In this document: positions 16,490 through 24,899 of the stretch, one piece after another
Position numbering within the stretch: position 1 is the stretch's first letter
How the letters are laid out: the number at the start of each line of letters is the position of its first letter
Origin: an uncultured Desulfuromonas sp.
GTDB taxonomy: Bacteria > Desulfobacterota > Desulfuromonadia > Desulfuromonadales > Desulfuromonadaceae
Reading direction: 5' to 3'
Length of the DNA stretch: 64,000 nucleotides
NCBI RefSeq assembly: GCF_963678835.1
Contig: NZ_OY787469.1
Location: forward strand, 1,736,001-1,800,000
Position numbers and translations under genes: made by a program
The notes under the pieces: generated by a model
Seen by the model: the letters and a program-made list of their open reading frames with translations, nothing else
Database searches by the model: none
What the model was told of the DNA's origin: nothing

Positions 16490-18216
16490 ACCCGCCAATG
16501 CGTCTGTTGCTCATTGATGATGATGAAGTCGATCGTATGGCTGTGATTCGGACTTTGAAAAAAGGAACGACCAATGTCAGTGAGGTTATCACCGCAGCCA
16601 CGGCGGCTGAAGGTTTGGAACTGGCATCCAGAGAACAGTTTGATGCCATACTGCTCGACTATCGATTGCCGGATCAGGATGGCCTCGCCGTTTTACAAAC
16701 CCTGCGCTGTGGAAACTTCGAAAGCGGCACCGTGGTCATGCTCTCCCACCAGGAAGACGAGACCCTTGCTGAACGTTGCCTCGAAGCAGGCGCGCAGGAT
16801 TTTCTCCTCAAAAATGAAGTCAATGGACGCCGGCTGTTAAGGGCGGTACGCCAGGCACGCCAACGCTATCAGATACAGGAAGCGCTGAACCGCAGCCGGG
16901 AACAGCTATTGGAGTTAGCCGTACATGACCCCCTGACTGGTTTGCTTAATCGTCGCGGTTTTGATAACGCCATGAAAAAGGAGTTAGCCCGGGCACAGCG
17001 TAGCGACAGCACTGAACTTGCCCTGCTGTTGCTTGATCTGGACGATTTTAAAAGTGTCAATGATATTCACGGGCACGCCGCAGGAGATCTCTTGCTGATC
17101 GAAGTTGCGCAGCGATTAAATACCGTCATCCGCGATAACGACTATCTGTGCCGACTGGGTGGCGATGAGTTTGTCATCGTGATGACCCTTCTCGAACACG
17201 AAGAACAAGCCGTCGAGCTTGCAGATCGTATTTTTTCAATACTGCAGCAGCCGATTCAAATCGGGACTGAAATGGCTGATCAGAGTGTCACGGCCAGCAT
17301 TGGTATTGCGCTGCTGGATGGAAGTGACGACCACACTGAAGATCTGCTGAGGTGTGCCGATATCGCGATGTACCATGCCAAGAAAACCGGCCGTAACCAG
17401 TGTCAGTACTACTCTTCCGCCCTTCAGCAACTGGTGCAATCGAGAATCCGCATCAAGAACGATTTAAGTGTTGCACTGGAGCGAAATGAGTTCAAAATCT
17501 TTTATCAAGCCCAATTCAACGCCTCAGACCGCAGTCTCGGAGGTGCCGAAGCGCTTTTAAGATGGCAACACCCTCAACTGGGTCTGTTGTCGCCCGACGT
17601 GTTTATGCCCATCGCCGAAGAAACCGGACTTATTGTCAGTATTGGAAACTGGGTATTACGCGAAGGTTGCAGGCAACTCAAAGAGTGGCAACTAAACCAC
17701 CCTGAACAAGCGGGCGACATGACCATCGCCATTAACCTGTCACCCGTACAGATAAAACAACACTCGTTGTCGGCAGCAGTCCATGCGACCCTGGACGATC
17801 ATATTCTTGATGCCGAGTGCCTTGAGCTTGAGATCACCGAAAGTGCGATGATCGAGGACACCGCAGCAACTGCAGAGATTCTATCGGCAATTTCTCACCG
17901 TGGGATTTCCTTTTCTTTAGACGATTTTGGTACCGGATACTCGTCACTTGTTCATCTCAAGCAGTTTCCTATCAGTGTCCTCAAAATCGACAAAGGATTT
18001 GTCTCATCAATTGAGAACGATGATAAGAATAAACGCCTGCTAATCGCCATTATTGCTTTTGCTAAAGGGCTGGAGATGTGCGTTGTTGCAGAAGGGGTAG
18101 AAACTAAAGAACAAGCGGAAATCTGCACTCAATACTCTTGTGATCGACTGCAAGGCTACTACTTTGCGCGGCCAATACCTGCAGACCAGTTTGAAGCAAC
18201 CTTCTTCTCGGGTTAA
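16486..18216 (+). CDS. Response regulator with GGDEF and EAL domains (c-di-GMP turnover)
   Basis: The 576-aa protein has an N-terminal receiver domain (phospho-Asp in ILLDYRLPDQDG), a GGDEF domain with an intact RLGGDEF signature (about residue 225) and an EAL domain (AEALLRWQHP, about residue 355; later ELEITESAM and LDDFGTGYSS motifs). Both catalytic signatures are intact, so it could make and break cyclic di-GMP; one activity usually dominates. The GTG start at 16486 overlaps the previous gene's TGA; an ATG at 16498 is an alternative. It is the likely output of the operon. Two PilZ proteins elsewhere in the window (28955, 60669) are potential c-di-GMP receptors. Confidence 0.95.
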   Translation: MNPPMRLLLIDDDEVDRMAVIRTLKKGTTNVSEVITAATAAEGLELASREQFDAILLDYRLPDQDGLAVLQTLRCGNFESGTVVMLSHQEDETLAERCLEAGAQDFLLKNEVNGRRLLRAVRQARQRYQIQEALNRSREQLLELAVHDPLTGLLNRRGFDNAMKKELARAQRSDSTELALLLLDLDDFKSVNDIHGHAAGDLLLIEVAQRLNTVIRDNDYLCRLGGDEFVIVMTLLEHEEQAVELADRIFSILQQPIQIGTEMADQSVTASIGIALLDGSDDHTEDLLRCADIAMYHAKKTGRNQCQYYSSALQQLVQSRIRIKNDLSVALERNEFKIFYQAQFNASDRSLGGAEALLRWQHPQLGLLSPDVFMPIAEETGLIVSIGNWVLREGCRQLKEWQLNHPEQAGDMTIAINLSPVQIKQHSLSAAVHATLDDHILDAECLELEITESAMIEDTAATAEILSAISHRGISFSLDDFGTGYSSLVHLKQFPISVLKIDKGFVSSIENDDKNKRLLIAIIAFAKGLEMCVVAEGVETKEQAEICTQYSCDRLQGYYFARPIPADQFEATFFSG

Positions 18217-18340
18217 GTGGATCGGTCTGGCTCTCTTGGTTCGTCGATGAACCTGTCAGCAGAGAACGTGACGGGCAGACCACGGCGGCCTCTCATCAGT
18301 AGATTTCAGCTATGATTCTAGCTCAACTCCAGGCTTTTTA

Positions 18341-18447
18341 TGGCTTCAGCCGCGAATTCCCATCATGAAAAGGATCAATGACCAGAGCAATTCGCGAATA
18401 AATTCGCTCCTACAAGTGGTCACTCCGATGTCAAAATTGACTGTGTT
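18341..18447 (+). repeat. Dispersed palindromic element, copy A
   Basis: TGGCTTCAGCCGCGAATTCC through GCGAATAAATTCGCTCCTAC, continuing to about 18447, matches the sequence at 57731-57843. Ends are related to TGTAGGAGCG inverted repeats. Such elements occur dispersed in many proteobacteria. The rest of the 18217-18499 gap holds no gene. Confidence 0.7.
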
Positions 18448-18499
18448 CAAGTACGAGCTAAAAGCAGACTGGGTCCCTTTTATCTCTTTTTCCTCCAAG

Positions 18500-19255
18500 T
18501 CAGCTCTCGGCCGTGTTGCCCAGAGCAGTACAGAGTTTGTCGGTCGCCAGGTATAGCTTGCGTTGCGCCTCGGCTAAATCCTCCCCCGCCAATCGCGTGG
18601 CGGCGGCGGTAATCGACAGACCCGCCACGACAAGACCGCTCTCATCCCGTACCGGCGTTGCAATCGAACGAATATTTTCATCCAGCTCCCGATCATCGAC
18701 AGCCAGGCCGTTGTTGCGGATCTGGGCAATCATCGCGCGAAACTCAGCCGGATCGGTCACGGTTCTGCGGGTAATGGCTTTCAGTTCGGTCGTCGCCATG
18801 TAGCGCTCGAAACTCTCCTCGTCGAGATAGGCCAAAAGGATCTTCCCGAGAGCGGTACAATAGGCCGGCAACTTCGCTTTGACGATAATTTTGACGTTCT
18901 CGTCATCCGGGGTGAATCGCTCAAGGGTCAGCATTTCGTTATTCTGTAACACCCCAAGGTTGACCGCAGCATTTACCTCAACCTGCAAACGCCGTAAGAT
19001 CGGCGCGGCAATTTTTGAGATCCCGAAGCGGTTTTTGACCTGCACTCCCAACTCATAAACTTTCAGGCTGGCGCTGTAAAGGCCGGTTTCGTTATCCTGA
19101 ACGACATAGCCCATTTCCATGAGCGTATTCAGAAATCGGTGAATTGAGCTTTTATTGAAACCGAGCTCACGGCTCAACGTCATCGCCTTAACAGGCCCAC
19201 CCTGACATAAGAGTTCCAGAACCTGAAATAATTTAACGGATGACGCCATCGCCAT
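18500..19255 (-). CDS. IclR-family transcriptional regulator
   Basis: The 251-aa protein has an N-terminal winged helix-turn-helix (VKAMTLSRELGFNKSSIHRF, residues about 20-45) and a C-terminal IclR effector-binding domain (GKILLAYLDEESFE, ...GLAVDDRELDENIRSIATPV). IclR regulators act as dimers or tetramers and often control catabolism of an aromatic or organic acid encoded next door. The start at 19255 is chosen over upstream codons because GGGAGA lies 7 bases before it. It is on the same strand as the molybdopterin operon, separated from it by a terminator and a MITE, and is the best candidate to bind the repeats at 23639-23696. Confidence 0.93.
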   Translation of the reverse strand: MAMASSVKLFQVLELLCQGGPVKAMTLSRELGFNKSSIHRFLNTLMEMGYVVQDNETGLYSASLKVYELGVQVKNRFGISKIAAPILRRLQVEVNAAVNLGVLQNNEMLTLERFTPDDENVKIIVKAKLPAYCTALGKILLAYLDEESFERYMATTELKAITRRTVTDPAEFRAMIAQIRNNGLAVDDRELDENIRSIATPVRDESGLVVAGLSITAAATRLAGEDLAEAQRKLYLATDKLCTALGNTAES

Positions 19256-19356
19256 TGCATTCTCCCTGCAACGAAAAAGGGGATTTATTTCCCACATCAA
19301 AGTAGATGATAATCTGTCGGCAATCTTGCATTAACCGGCAGACAATTCCAACTGGA

Positions 19357-19385
19357 AAAATAAAAAAGCCGGGCAGAACCCGGCT
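19357..19385 (-). terminator. Rho-independent terminator of the molybdopterin-MFS operon
   Basis: On the minus strand AGCCGGG-TTCTG-CCCGGCT forms a 7-bp G+C-rich stem followed by TTTTTATTTTT. It lies downstream of the transporter gene (beyond the MITE) and upstream of the IclR gene. Confidence 0.85.
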
Positions 19386-19447
19386 CGTATTCTATTTGTG
19401 ACGGAAAAATAAATGGTAATGCTCAGGACACTGCGGGTATTGCCTGG

Positions 19448-19600
19448 CAGGCTGTTGAAAAACAGACTGCGGAGCCTATGGACGGGCGATCAAAATCAAG
19501 GACAGGTTTTCAAGTCCTTGATTTTGTGAGCAAGACGGACATCGCATTTTCGGCTTGCGTCGTTGAAAAATCCCCGGACGGGACTTTTTTCAACATCCTG
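19448..19600 (+). mobile_element. 153-bp MITE, copy 2
   Basis: Starts CAGGCTGTTGAAAAA and ends TTTTTTCAACATCCTG; internal 12-bp stem AAAATCAAGGAC/GTCCTTGATTTT. The right end abuts CTAG (19601-19604), whose reverse strand provides the TAG stop codon of the transporter gene. The element lies between that gene and its terminator. Confidence 0.82.
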
Positions 19601-20830
19601 CTAGGCCGCAAATTTATCGCTTGTGCGTTTATCCAGAATCCGGAACGCTGCCGCAAAGATCAAACCAGCAAGGTTGACGCCCAGTGCAATTAGAAATGCA
19701 TTGTCGTAAACGCCCGTCGCAACCCGCACCTTGGCTGCGGTCAGTGGGCCGGTCAGTGCCGCCATGCTTAAGCCGATAAAAGTGATACCGTAATTGACGC
19801 CGAATCGCTTTAATCCGTAACGTTCGCTGATGATCGTCGGCATGGTCCCCATAAAACCGCCAAAGACCGCCCCGACTCCGATGCCGGAAGCAACAAAGCC
19901 GGCAACAGTTCCGGTAAATGTCAGATTAAACAGTGAGAGGGCCGAAACGATGTACATCACCATAATGGTGTTGGAACGGCCAACTTTGTCGGACAATGCA
20001 CCAAAACCGATCCGGCCAAGGGCGTTGGCCAGAGTAATAATACTGACGAAGAAAGCCGCTTTCATCGGAGTCAGTTTAAACATCAACTGACCGATTGGCG
20101 AAGCGTGGGCTAGAATCATCAAGCCGGACATTGTGCCGCAGAACATCATCATCAATACCATCCACCAGACGATATCCCGTACCATCCGATGCCAGATAAC
20201 ATCGACAGAACCGCTGCTGTTGACACTGACCGCGGGTGGGGTCCAACCGGCAGGCTGATATCCGGCCGGGGCTTTTTTTACGATTGCAGTACAGGCGGCG
20301 ATAATAATGAAAAAGGTTCCGCCGAGGATCTGGAAGGTTTCCAATACCCCATATTTAATAATCAAAGCGCTGGCAATTGGGGCGACAATCATTGCTCCGC
20401 AGCCGTAACCGGCGGCGCAAAGGCCCGATGCCAGTCCACGCTTATCGGGAAAGAATTTGACCGTGTTGCCCAGGTTGGCGCAATAAATGATAGCGCCCCC
20501 GGTTCCGGACAGAACGCTGTAAGTCAGGTAGAGAGAGCTGACTTGCGCTACGGTTCCGGACAAGTACAGGCCGATGGTGAACATCAGACCACCGATGATC
20601 ATGCCATTGCGGGCCCCCATCTTGTCCTGAATGAACCCCCCAACAGTCGATGCGACCGGACTTAACCCATGATTTATGGTAAAGACCAACGCCAGCGCTG
20701 GTCCTGCCCAACCGAATTTCTGTCCCAGCGGGTTGGCGAACACACTCCAGGCGTAAAGCGTTCCAATACAGATATTGGATACAATTGCCGCCACCAGAAT
20801 GGCCCATCGGTTGTAATGTTGTGTTGGCAT
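19601..20830 (-). CDS. MFS transporter, OFA (oxalate/formate antiporter) family
   Basis: The 409-aa protein has 12 predicted membrane helices and the OFA family N-terminus (NRWAILVAAIVSNICIGTLY, AWSVF). Conserved features include the loop GGFIQDKMGARNG and the repeat-related GFGALSDKVGRSN in the second half. Family members exchange small carboxylates or related anions; the substrate here is unknown but should be the compound handled by the molybdopterin enzyme encoded upstream in the same operon. The stop TAG coincides with the edge of MITE copy 2, so the C-terminus (RTSDKFAA) may have been set or shortened by that insertion. It starts 118 bases after the ferredoxin-like gene. Confidence 0.9.
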   Translation of the reverse strand: MPTQHYNRWAILVAAIVSNICIGTLYAWSVFANPLGQKFGWAGPALALVFTINHGLSPVASTVGGFIQDKMGARNGMIIGGLMFTIGLYLSGTVAQVSSLYLTYSVLSGTGGAIIYCANLGNTVKFFPDKRGLASGLCAAGYGCGAMIVAPIASALIIKYGVLETFQILGGTFFIIIAACTAIVKKAPAGYQPAGWTPPAVSVNSSGSVDVIWHRMVRDIVWWMVLMMMFCGTMSGLMILAHASPIGQLMFKLTPMKAAFFVSIITLANALGRIGFGALSDKVGRSNTIMVMYIVSALSLFNLTFTGTVAGFVASGIGVGAVFGGFMGTMPTIISERYGLKRFGVNYGITFIGLSMAALTGPLTAAKVRVATGVYDNAFLIALGVNLAGLIFAAAFRILDKRTSDKFAA

Positions 20831-20948
20831 CTTTCTTCTCCTTTGTCATCGTTGAAAAGCAACTCATCATGAATTGCCTCTGGACCAGAGGTCCCCGTCG
20901 GCACGTAAGGATGGAGAAACCGCGCCGCAGGGACCTCAGAAGATCTGT

Positions 20949-21284
20949 TTACGGAAAGAAAATAGCTGTTTTTTCGCCAAGCTCGGCAGCTCTGGCCGCG
21001 AGTTCCTCAGCACTGCCATATTCGATACATTGAGCCAGACAATGATGGACACAGGACGGCTTTTTCCCTTCCTCCACGCGATCAGCGCAGAGGTTGCACA
21101 GCTGGGTCGGAACCGGGATGTAATCCCATTCAAATTTCTCGGGCGTCACTTCCCATGGGCCGTTCTCAAGTAATTTAATCCCCGATTTCCCACGAGGGAG
21201 TTTAAGGGCATTTTTACAAGCCACTTCGCAACTGTGACAGCCTGTACAGTATTGGTAATTGATCAGCAATCCGTTTGTTGCCAT
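20949..21284 (-). CDS. Short 4Fe-4S electron-transfer protein of the molybdopterin operon
   Basis: The 111-aa protein resembles the N-terminal half of DMSO-reductase-type iron-sulfur subunits. It has one group CTGCHSCEVACKNA and a second CNLCADRVEEGKKPSCVHHC followed by LAQC, enough for two [4Fe-4S] clusters rather than the usual four. There is no signal peptide, so the complex is cytoplasmic. It lies between the catalytic subunit gene and the transporter, and presumably passes electrons to or from the molybdopterin enzyme. No membrane anchor subunit is encoded nearby. Confidence 0.9.
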   Translation of the reverse strand: MATNGLLINYQYCTGCHSCEVACKNALKLPRGKSGIKLLENGPWEVTPEKFEWDYIPVPTQLCNLCADRVEEGKKPSCVHHCLAQCIEYGSAEELAARAAELGEKTAIFFP

Positions 21285-21346
21285 TTGCGTATGCTCCTTT
21301 GCTTTGTTCGTTTTTTCTGCTTACAAAACCGGACCTTACGAGCGCC

Positions 21347-23599
21347 TCAGGAAAGCTCTGGTCCCTCGACCCGCTTCGCTTTGCAGATCATCTGCTTATA
21401 GGGGGCGCCAAAACCAAGAGTACCGATGGTTTTATGCGGGATCATGGTGTTGAGGTTGGCATCCCACACCCCGAATAAGCTTGGTGCTTCGCCCTCTTTT
21501 TCCGGATACCACCAGCCGTGTTGGGCGTGGCAAACCTTTGGATGAATCGTCGTTGTCAGGTGCGCTTTCATCCGGCATTTGCCGAACATATTCTCCAGTT
21601 CGACCCAATCGCCGTGATTGATATTCAACTTCGCGGCCGTCTCGGGATTTAATTCGACCAGCGGATCGGGATCGATATCGCGCAGGGTTTCGATCTGGCG
21701 ATGCTCGGAATGGAACGAAGTCGTCCGCCGGGCGCCGGAAGTGAGAATCAGCGGATACTCTTTGAACAACTCCGGTGTTGAGACCGGTCCATAAGGAGGC
21801 TCTTTGTAGTAAGGCAGCGCATCATCTCCCCAGTTTTCAAACAGAGTGGATGACAACTCGACCAACCCGGTAACGGTGTTGAAACCCGGCTCGCCATCCA
21901 TGCGTAGCAGGCCCTTTTCGTACTTGCGATAATCGTAGGGCGGTTGATAAACACCCAGTTCGCTCAAACCTTCGAAATCGATTCCCAGTTCTGGCTGGAG
22001 TTGGTTGGTAAAAAAGTCCTGCACCGTTTCGAACGGCCACATGTCCGGGTGCAAACGCTTGCCCAGTTCCATACAGACCTCAAGGTCTGATTTGGTATCA
22101 CCGACCCGCAGCGCCTCATTCATTGCCCCCAGGGTGATGGCGTTGCGGCCGTAATTGGTAATGACGACGCCGTTGTGCTCAGCGAAGGTCGGCAAGGGCA
22201 GGAAGATGTCGGCTAAGGCCATGGTTGTCGGGTTGTGGAACAGATCCTGAGCAACGATCAACTCCATCTGCTGTAATGCTTTATACCAGCGCTCCGGCTG
22301 CACCGCGCTCGACGGAGCCAGCACATTGGTACTGTTGATCCAGGCCATGCGCAGTTTGTACGGCTTGCCCGTTTCAAGAGTGTCGAGGGTTTCGTCAGGG
22401 TGGGTGGTCGCCATAACGGCACCAACCGCCGGCCATTCTTTCGCGCCAAGACGTTTATCCCAAAGTTCGTCAGACAGATTGCTCCGCGTCTCCATGCGCC
22501 ATTTGCCAAGCAGAGACGATGGCGGTCCCAGGGTCAGACCGCCTGGGATATCCAGGTTGCCGGTGATCGCAGTCAACGCCAGGATGGAATGCCCCAGTTG
22601 AACACCGTTCGGGTTCATGTCGACCGCCAGACCCCACTGGATTGAACACGGCTTTGCCGTCGCCATGGTTCGGGCCACCTCGATAATCGTTGACTCCGGC
22701 ACCCAGGTGATATCAGCGACCTTTTTGGGCGGATACTGCTGGACCCGCTCTTTCAACTCGTCAAAGCCGTAACACCACTTCTCGACAAACTCTTTGTCAT
22801 ACAGCTCTTCATTGATGATGACATTAAGGAAGCCCAGCGCCAGAGCGGTGTCGGTTCCCGGCCGCAGGCGACACACATACTCAGAACGCGTCCCCAACCA
22901 GGTCATCCGTGGATCGATATGGATAAATTTGGTGCCGCGCTTCTTCATGTCGATAATGGAGTGGCCAAAGAAACCGTCGGGGTTTGAATAGAGCGGGTTC
23001 TTGCCCCAGATCACGATATATTTGGGGAGTTCGAAATTCGGATTGTCATAACGGTCGGGGTAGTTGCCGGCGAAATCAATCTCCGGGTAACCGGCGCCGA
23101 GAATAAAATCGGTAATGGCGCAGCGCGGTCCATAGCAGGACCAGCCGCTGATCGGCTGGCTGACGTTGGGTGTACCGATCGAGGCGAACGCCAACGGGTA
23201 GTAATAGAGGCAGGCCTCGCGCCCGGTACCGCCGAAAACGATGATCGACTCAGCACCGTGATCCTGTTTCAGTTGATTGATTTTCGGGATGATAATATCC
23301 CAGGCCTCATCCCAACTGATCGGCGTCCATTTGTCCTTACCACGATCCTTGGGATCACGCTTCATCGGCGTGGTGATACGGTTCGGGTGGTGGACATATT
23401 CCGGCAACGTCAGGCACCTGACGCACAAGCGCCCATTGGTAATAGGGTGCTCTGGATCACCTTCCACATCCACCAGCTGGCCATCTTTGACCGTCAATTT
23501 CATCCCGCAGCCGACCGGGTGTTCTCCAGGGGGCGACCAGCCGCAGGTGCGAACGGTGTAAGAGCCATCAGCGTTTTCTACTTTCCACTCTTTTTTCAT
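21347..23599 (-). CDS. Molybdopterin oxidoreductase, acetylene-hydratase-like branch of the DMSO reductase family
   Basis: The 750-aa protein carries an N-terminal Fe-S region (Cys19, Cys31, Cys59, Cys62), the molybdopterin domains (ISWDEAWD; GGTGREACLYY; HIDPRMTWLGTRSEYVCRLRPG; C-terminal HGDWVELENMFG and AQHGWWYPE) and a possible metal-ligand Cys in GWSCYGPRC. The segment VIINEELYDKEFVEKWCYGF is strongly reminiscent of acetylene hydratase and its relatives. The N-terminus has no twin-arginine signal, so it acts in the cytoplasm. In related enzymes the N-terminal motif has a second Cys where this protein has Glu26-His27. The metal may be Mo or W. Substrate unknown. The ribosome binding site is AGGAAAGGA; the gene heads an operon with a ferredoxin-like subunit and an OFA transporter. 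Confidence 0.92.
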   Translation of the reverse strand: MKKEWKVENADGSYTVRTCGWSPPGEHPVGCGMKLTVKDGQLVDVEGDPEHPITNGRLCVRCLTLPEYVHHPNRITTPMKRDPKDRGKDKWTPISWDEAWDIIIPKINQLKQDHGAESIIVFGGTGREACLYYYPLAFASIGTPNVSQPISGWSCYGPRCAITDFILGAGYPEIDFAGNYPDRYDNPNFELPKYIVIWGKNPLYSNPDGFFGHSIIDMKKRGTKFIHIDPRMTWLGTRSEYVCRLRPGTDTALALGFLNVIINEELYDKEFVEKWCYGFDELKERVQQYPPKKVADITWVPESTIIEVARTMATAKPCSIQWGLAVDMNPNGVQLGHSILALTAITGNLDIPGGLTLGPPSSLLGKWRMETRSNLSDELWDKRLGAKEWPAVGAVMATTHPDETLDTLETGKPYKLRMAWINSTNVLAPSSAVQPERWYKALQQMELIVAQDLFHNPTTMALADIFLPLPTFAEHNGVVITNYGRNAITLGAMNEALRVGDTKSDLEVCMELGKRLHPDMWPFETVQDFFTNQLQPELGIDFEGLSELGVYQPPYDYRKYEKGLLRMDGEPGFNTVTGLVELSSTLFENWGDDALPYYKEPPYGPVSTPELFKEYPLILTSGARRTTSFHSEHRQIETLRDIDPDPLVELNPETAAKLNINHGDWVELENMFGKCRMKAHLTTTIHPKVCHAQHGWWYPEKEGEAPSLFGVWDANLNTMIPHKTIGTLGFGAPYKQMICKAKRVEGPELS

Positions 23600-23638
23600 G
23601 CTGTCTTATCCTTTCCTAAGAGTTTCATTTACAAACCA

Positions 23639-23696
23639 TGGTCCATATTGTGAATCTTTGGTTCATAATGTAGACAGCAATAATTGGACCAATTCA
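23639..23696 (-). promoter_or_regulatory. Operator-like repeats and possible promoter upstream of the molybdopterin operon
   Basis: TGGTCCATATTGT (23639) and TGGTTCATAATGT (23659) are direct repeats exactly 20 bases apart. A third, inverted half-site TTGGTCCAATT is read on the minus strand at about 23686-23696. On the minus strand TTGGTC, 16 bases, CATTAT gives a plausible sigma-70 promoter overlapping these repeats. An IclR-family regulator is encoded downstream of the operon. Confidence 0.45.
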
Positions 23697-23699
23697 TTG

Positions 23700-24242
23700 T
23701 TTCGCAATTTTTACCAGTAAGTGCTTGTTTTTAGATGTTTTTTCAGGGTGATTTTGGAAGGTGCGTGGAGGTGTGGAAAATCTCAAAACGAGAGACGGGT
23801 ATAAAAACTTCTTTCAAAAAAAGACGCCATCCTCTTGCGGCAACAGAATTTTTTCTTTTCTCTGGCTGATGTCAATGTGCTACAGGGCTTCGTTTTCAAC
23901 TCATGAGTCGGTCTAAGCTGCCAAAAGAAAAGGGGGGGCAAGTCCAGAATGGCACTAAGTTTAAGATGAAGGAGCAGCAAAAACGGGACTTTCCCGAGGT
24001 TACGACGCAATCGTTTAAACTAACGCTCAGACAACACGAAATCTTCGGGTCTGGCTTCGCCTCGCACCCTTCCCACTGCGTTGCAACATCTTGAAGTGGA
24101 GTGGCCACTTCGGCGATTTCGCGCCTTGTGTGAATGGCACGATGCTGTGCCATTCACTCGAATTTTTAGCATTGACAGAACACTAGCGCCATTCGGGCAA
24201 GTCAACGGTTACTCTGTTGTGGTTTTGAGGTCGTTGAGATTT
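23700..24242. other. Intergenic region with RAYT-type repeat and a strong hairpin
   Basis: No coding region is evident. GGGGGGGCAAGTCC (about 23930-23943) and GGGCAAGTCAACGGTTACTC (about 24196-24215) resemble the RAYT terminal repeat. At 24130-24157 GTGAATGGCAC and GTGCCATTCAC form a perfect 11-bp stem with a 6-base loop, followed by TCGAATTTTTAG; it could terminate transcription on the plus strand. Confidence 0.5.
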
Positions 24243-24700
24243 ATGTCGAGAGCACTGCGTATCGAGTCTGCGTGGAGGTGGTATCACGTGTGATGTTTTT
24301 GAAGGGGAGGAGGATTCCAACTTTTTATCGATATTTTAAAAAGTACATCAAAGATGTGGAACCTGAATGTCTCGGTCTATTGCCTGCTGTCGAACCTTGA
24401 CCATCTTTTGGTTTAAACGCCCGACGGCACCCTGTCGTGCTGTATGCGGTATCGCAACGGGGTTTAATGCCCAGCGCTTCGACGATGAGGGGCAACTTTT
24501 CCGTGGTCGCTATAAAGCAATTCAGGTCGAAGAGGATCATGACTTGTTGGAGTTGCTGCGCTATAGCCACTGTAATCCAACAAAAGCAGGACGTGTCAAA
24601 ACTATCGACGATTATCGTTGGTGCAGCCATCATAGCGATGCCACTGATCAGCCGATGAGAGATTGGCTGGATCGCGAGCCTTTACTCAAAATTGAGTGTG
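24243..24700 (+). pseudogene. Decayed RAYT
   Basis: ATGTCGAGAGCACTGCGTAT starts as a RAYT (MSRALRIES...WYHV) but has a stop after about 16 codons through a deletion of the region encoding MNRGRR. HUH-region codons are mutated (SNLDHLLV in place of SNHYHLLV), and the frame is broken further on. Later parts remain recognisable, such as RGRYKAIQVEEDHDLLELLRYSH near 24505. GGGGGGCAAGTC near 24727 may mark its right end. The following stretch to 24899 contains short inverted repeats but no gene. Confidence 0.85.
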
Positions 24701-24899
24701 TCCGAGCACTGATCAAAGGCAAGCAAAGGGGGGCAAGTCGAAAGCGCCGGTAAGAGCCGGCATGGAACGGGAGGTGTGAGTCCTCTACATGGTAAAGGGT
24801 CGCGACCAGCCATGACCTCGAATCATGCGTCGCCCTCTCGCAACAGAGGCGGCGAAGCGTTGAGTGAAGTTGCGTTTCAACGTTAGCACGATGTCAAAA

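Noticed and set aside
24751..24890. Second group II intron fragment
   Set aside because: AGAGCCGGC and following inverted repeats are suggestive, but no domain V-like pairing could be built and no maturase codons are nearby.
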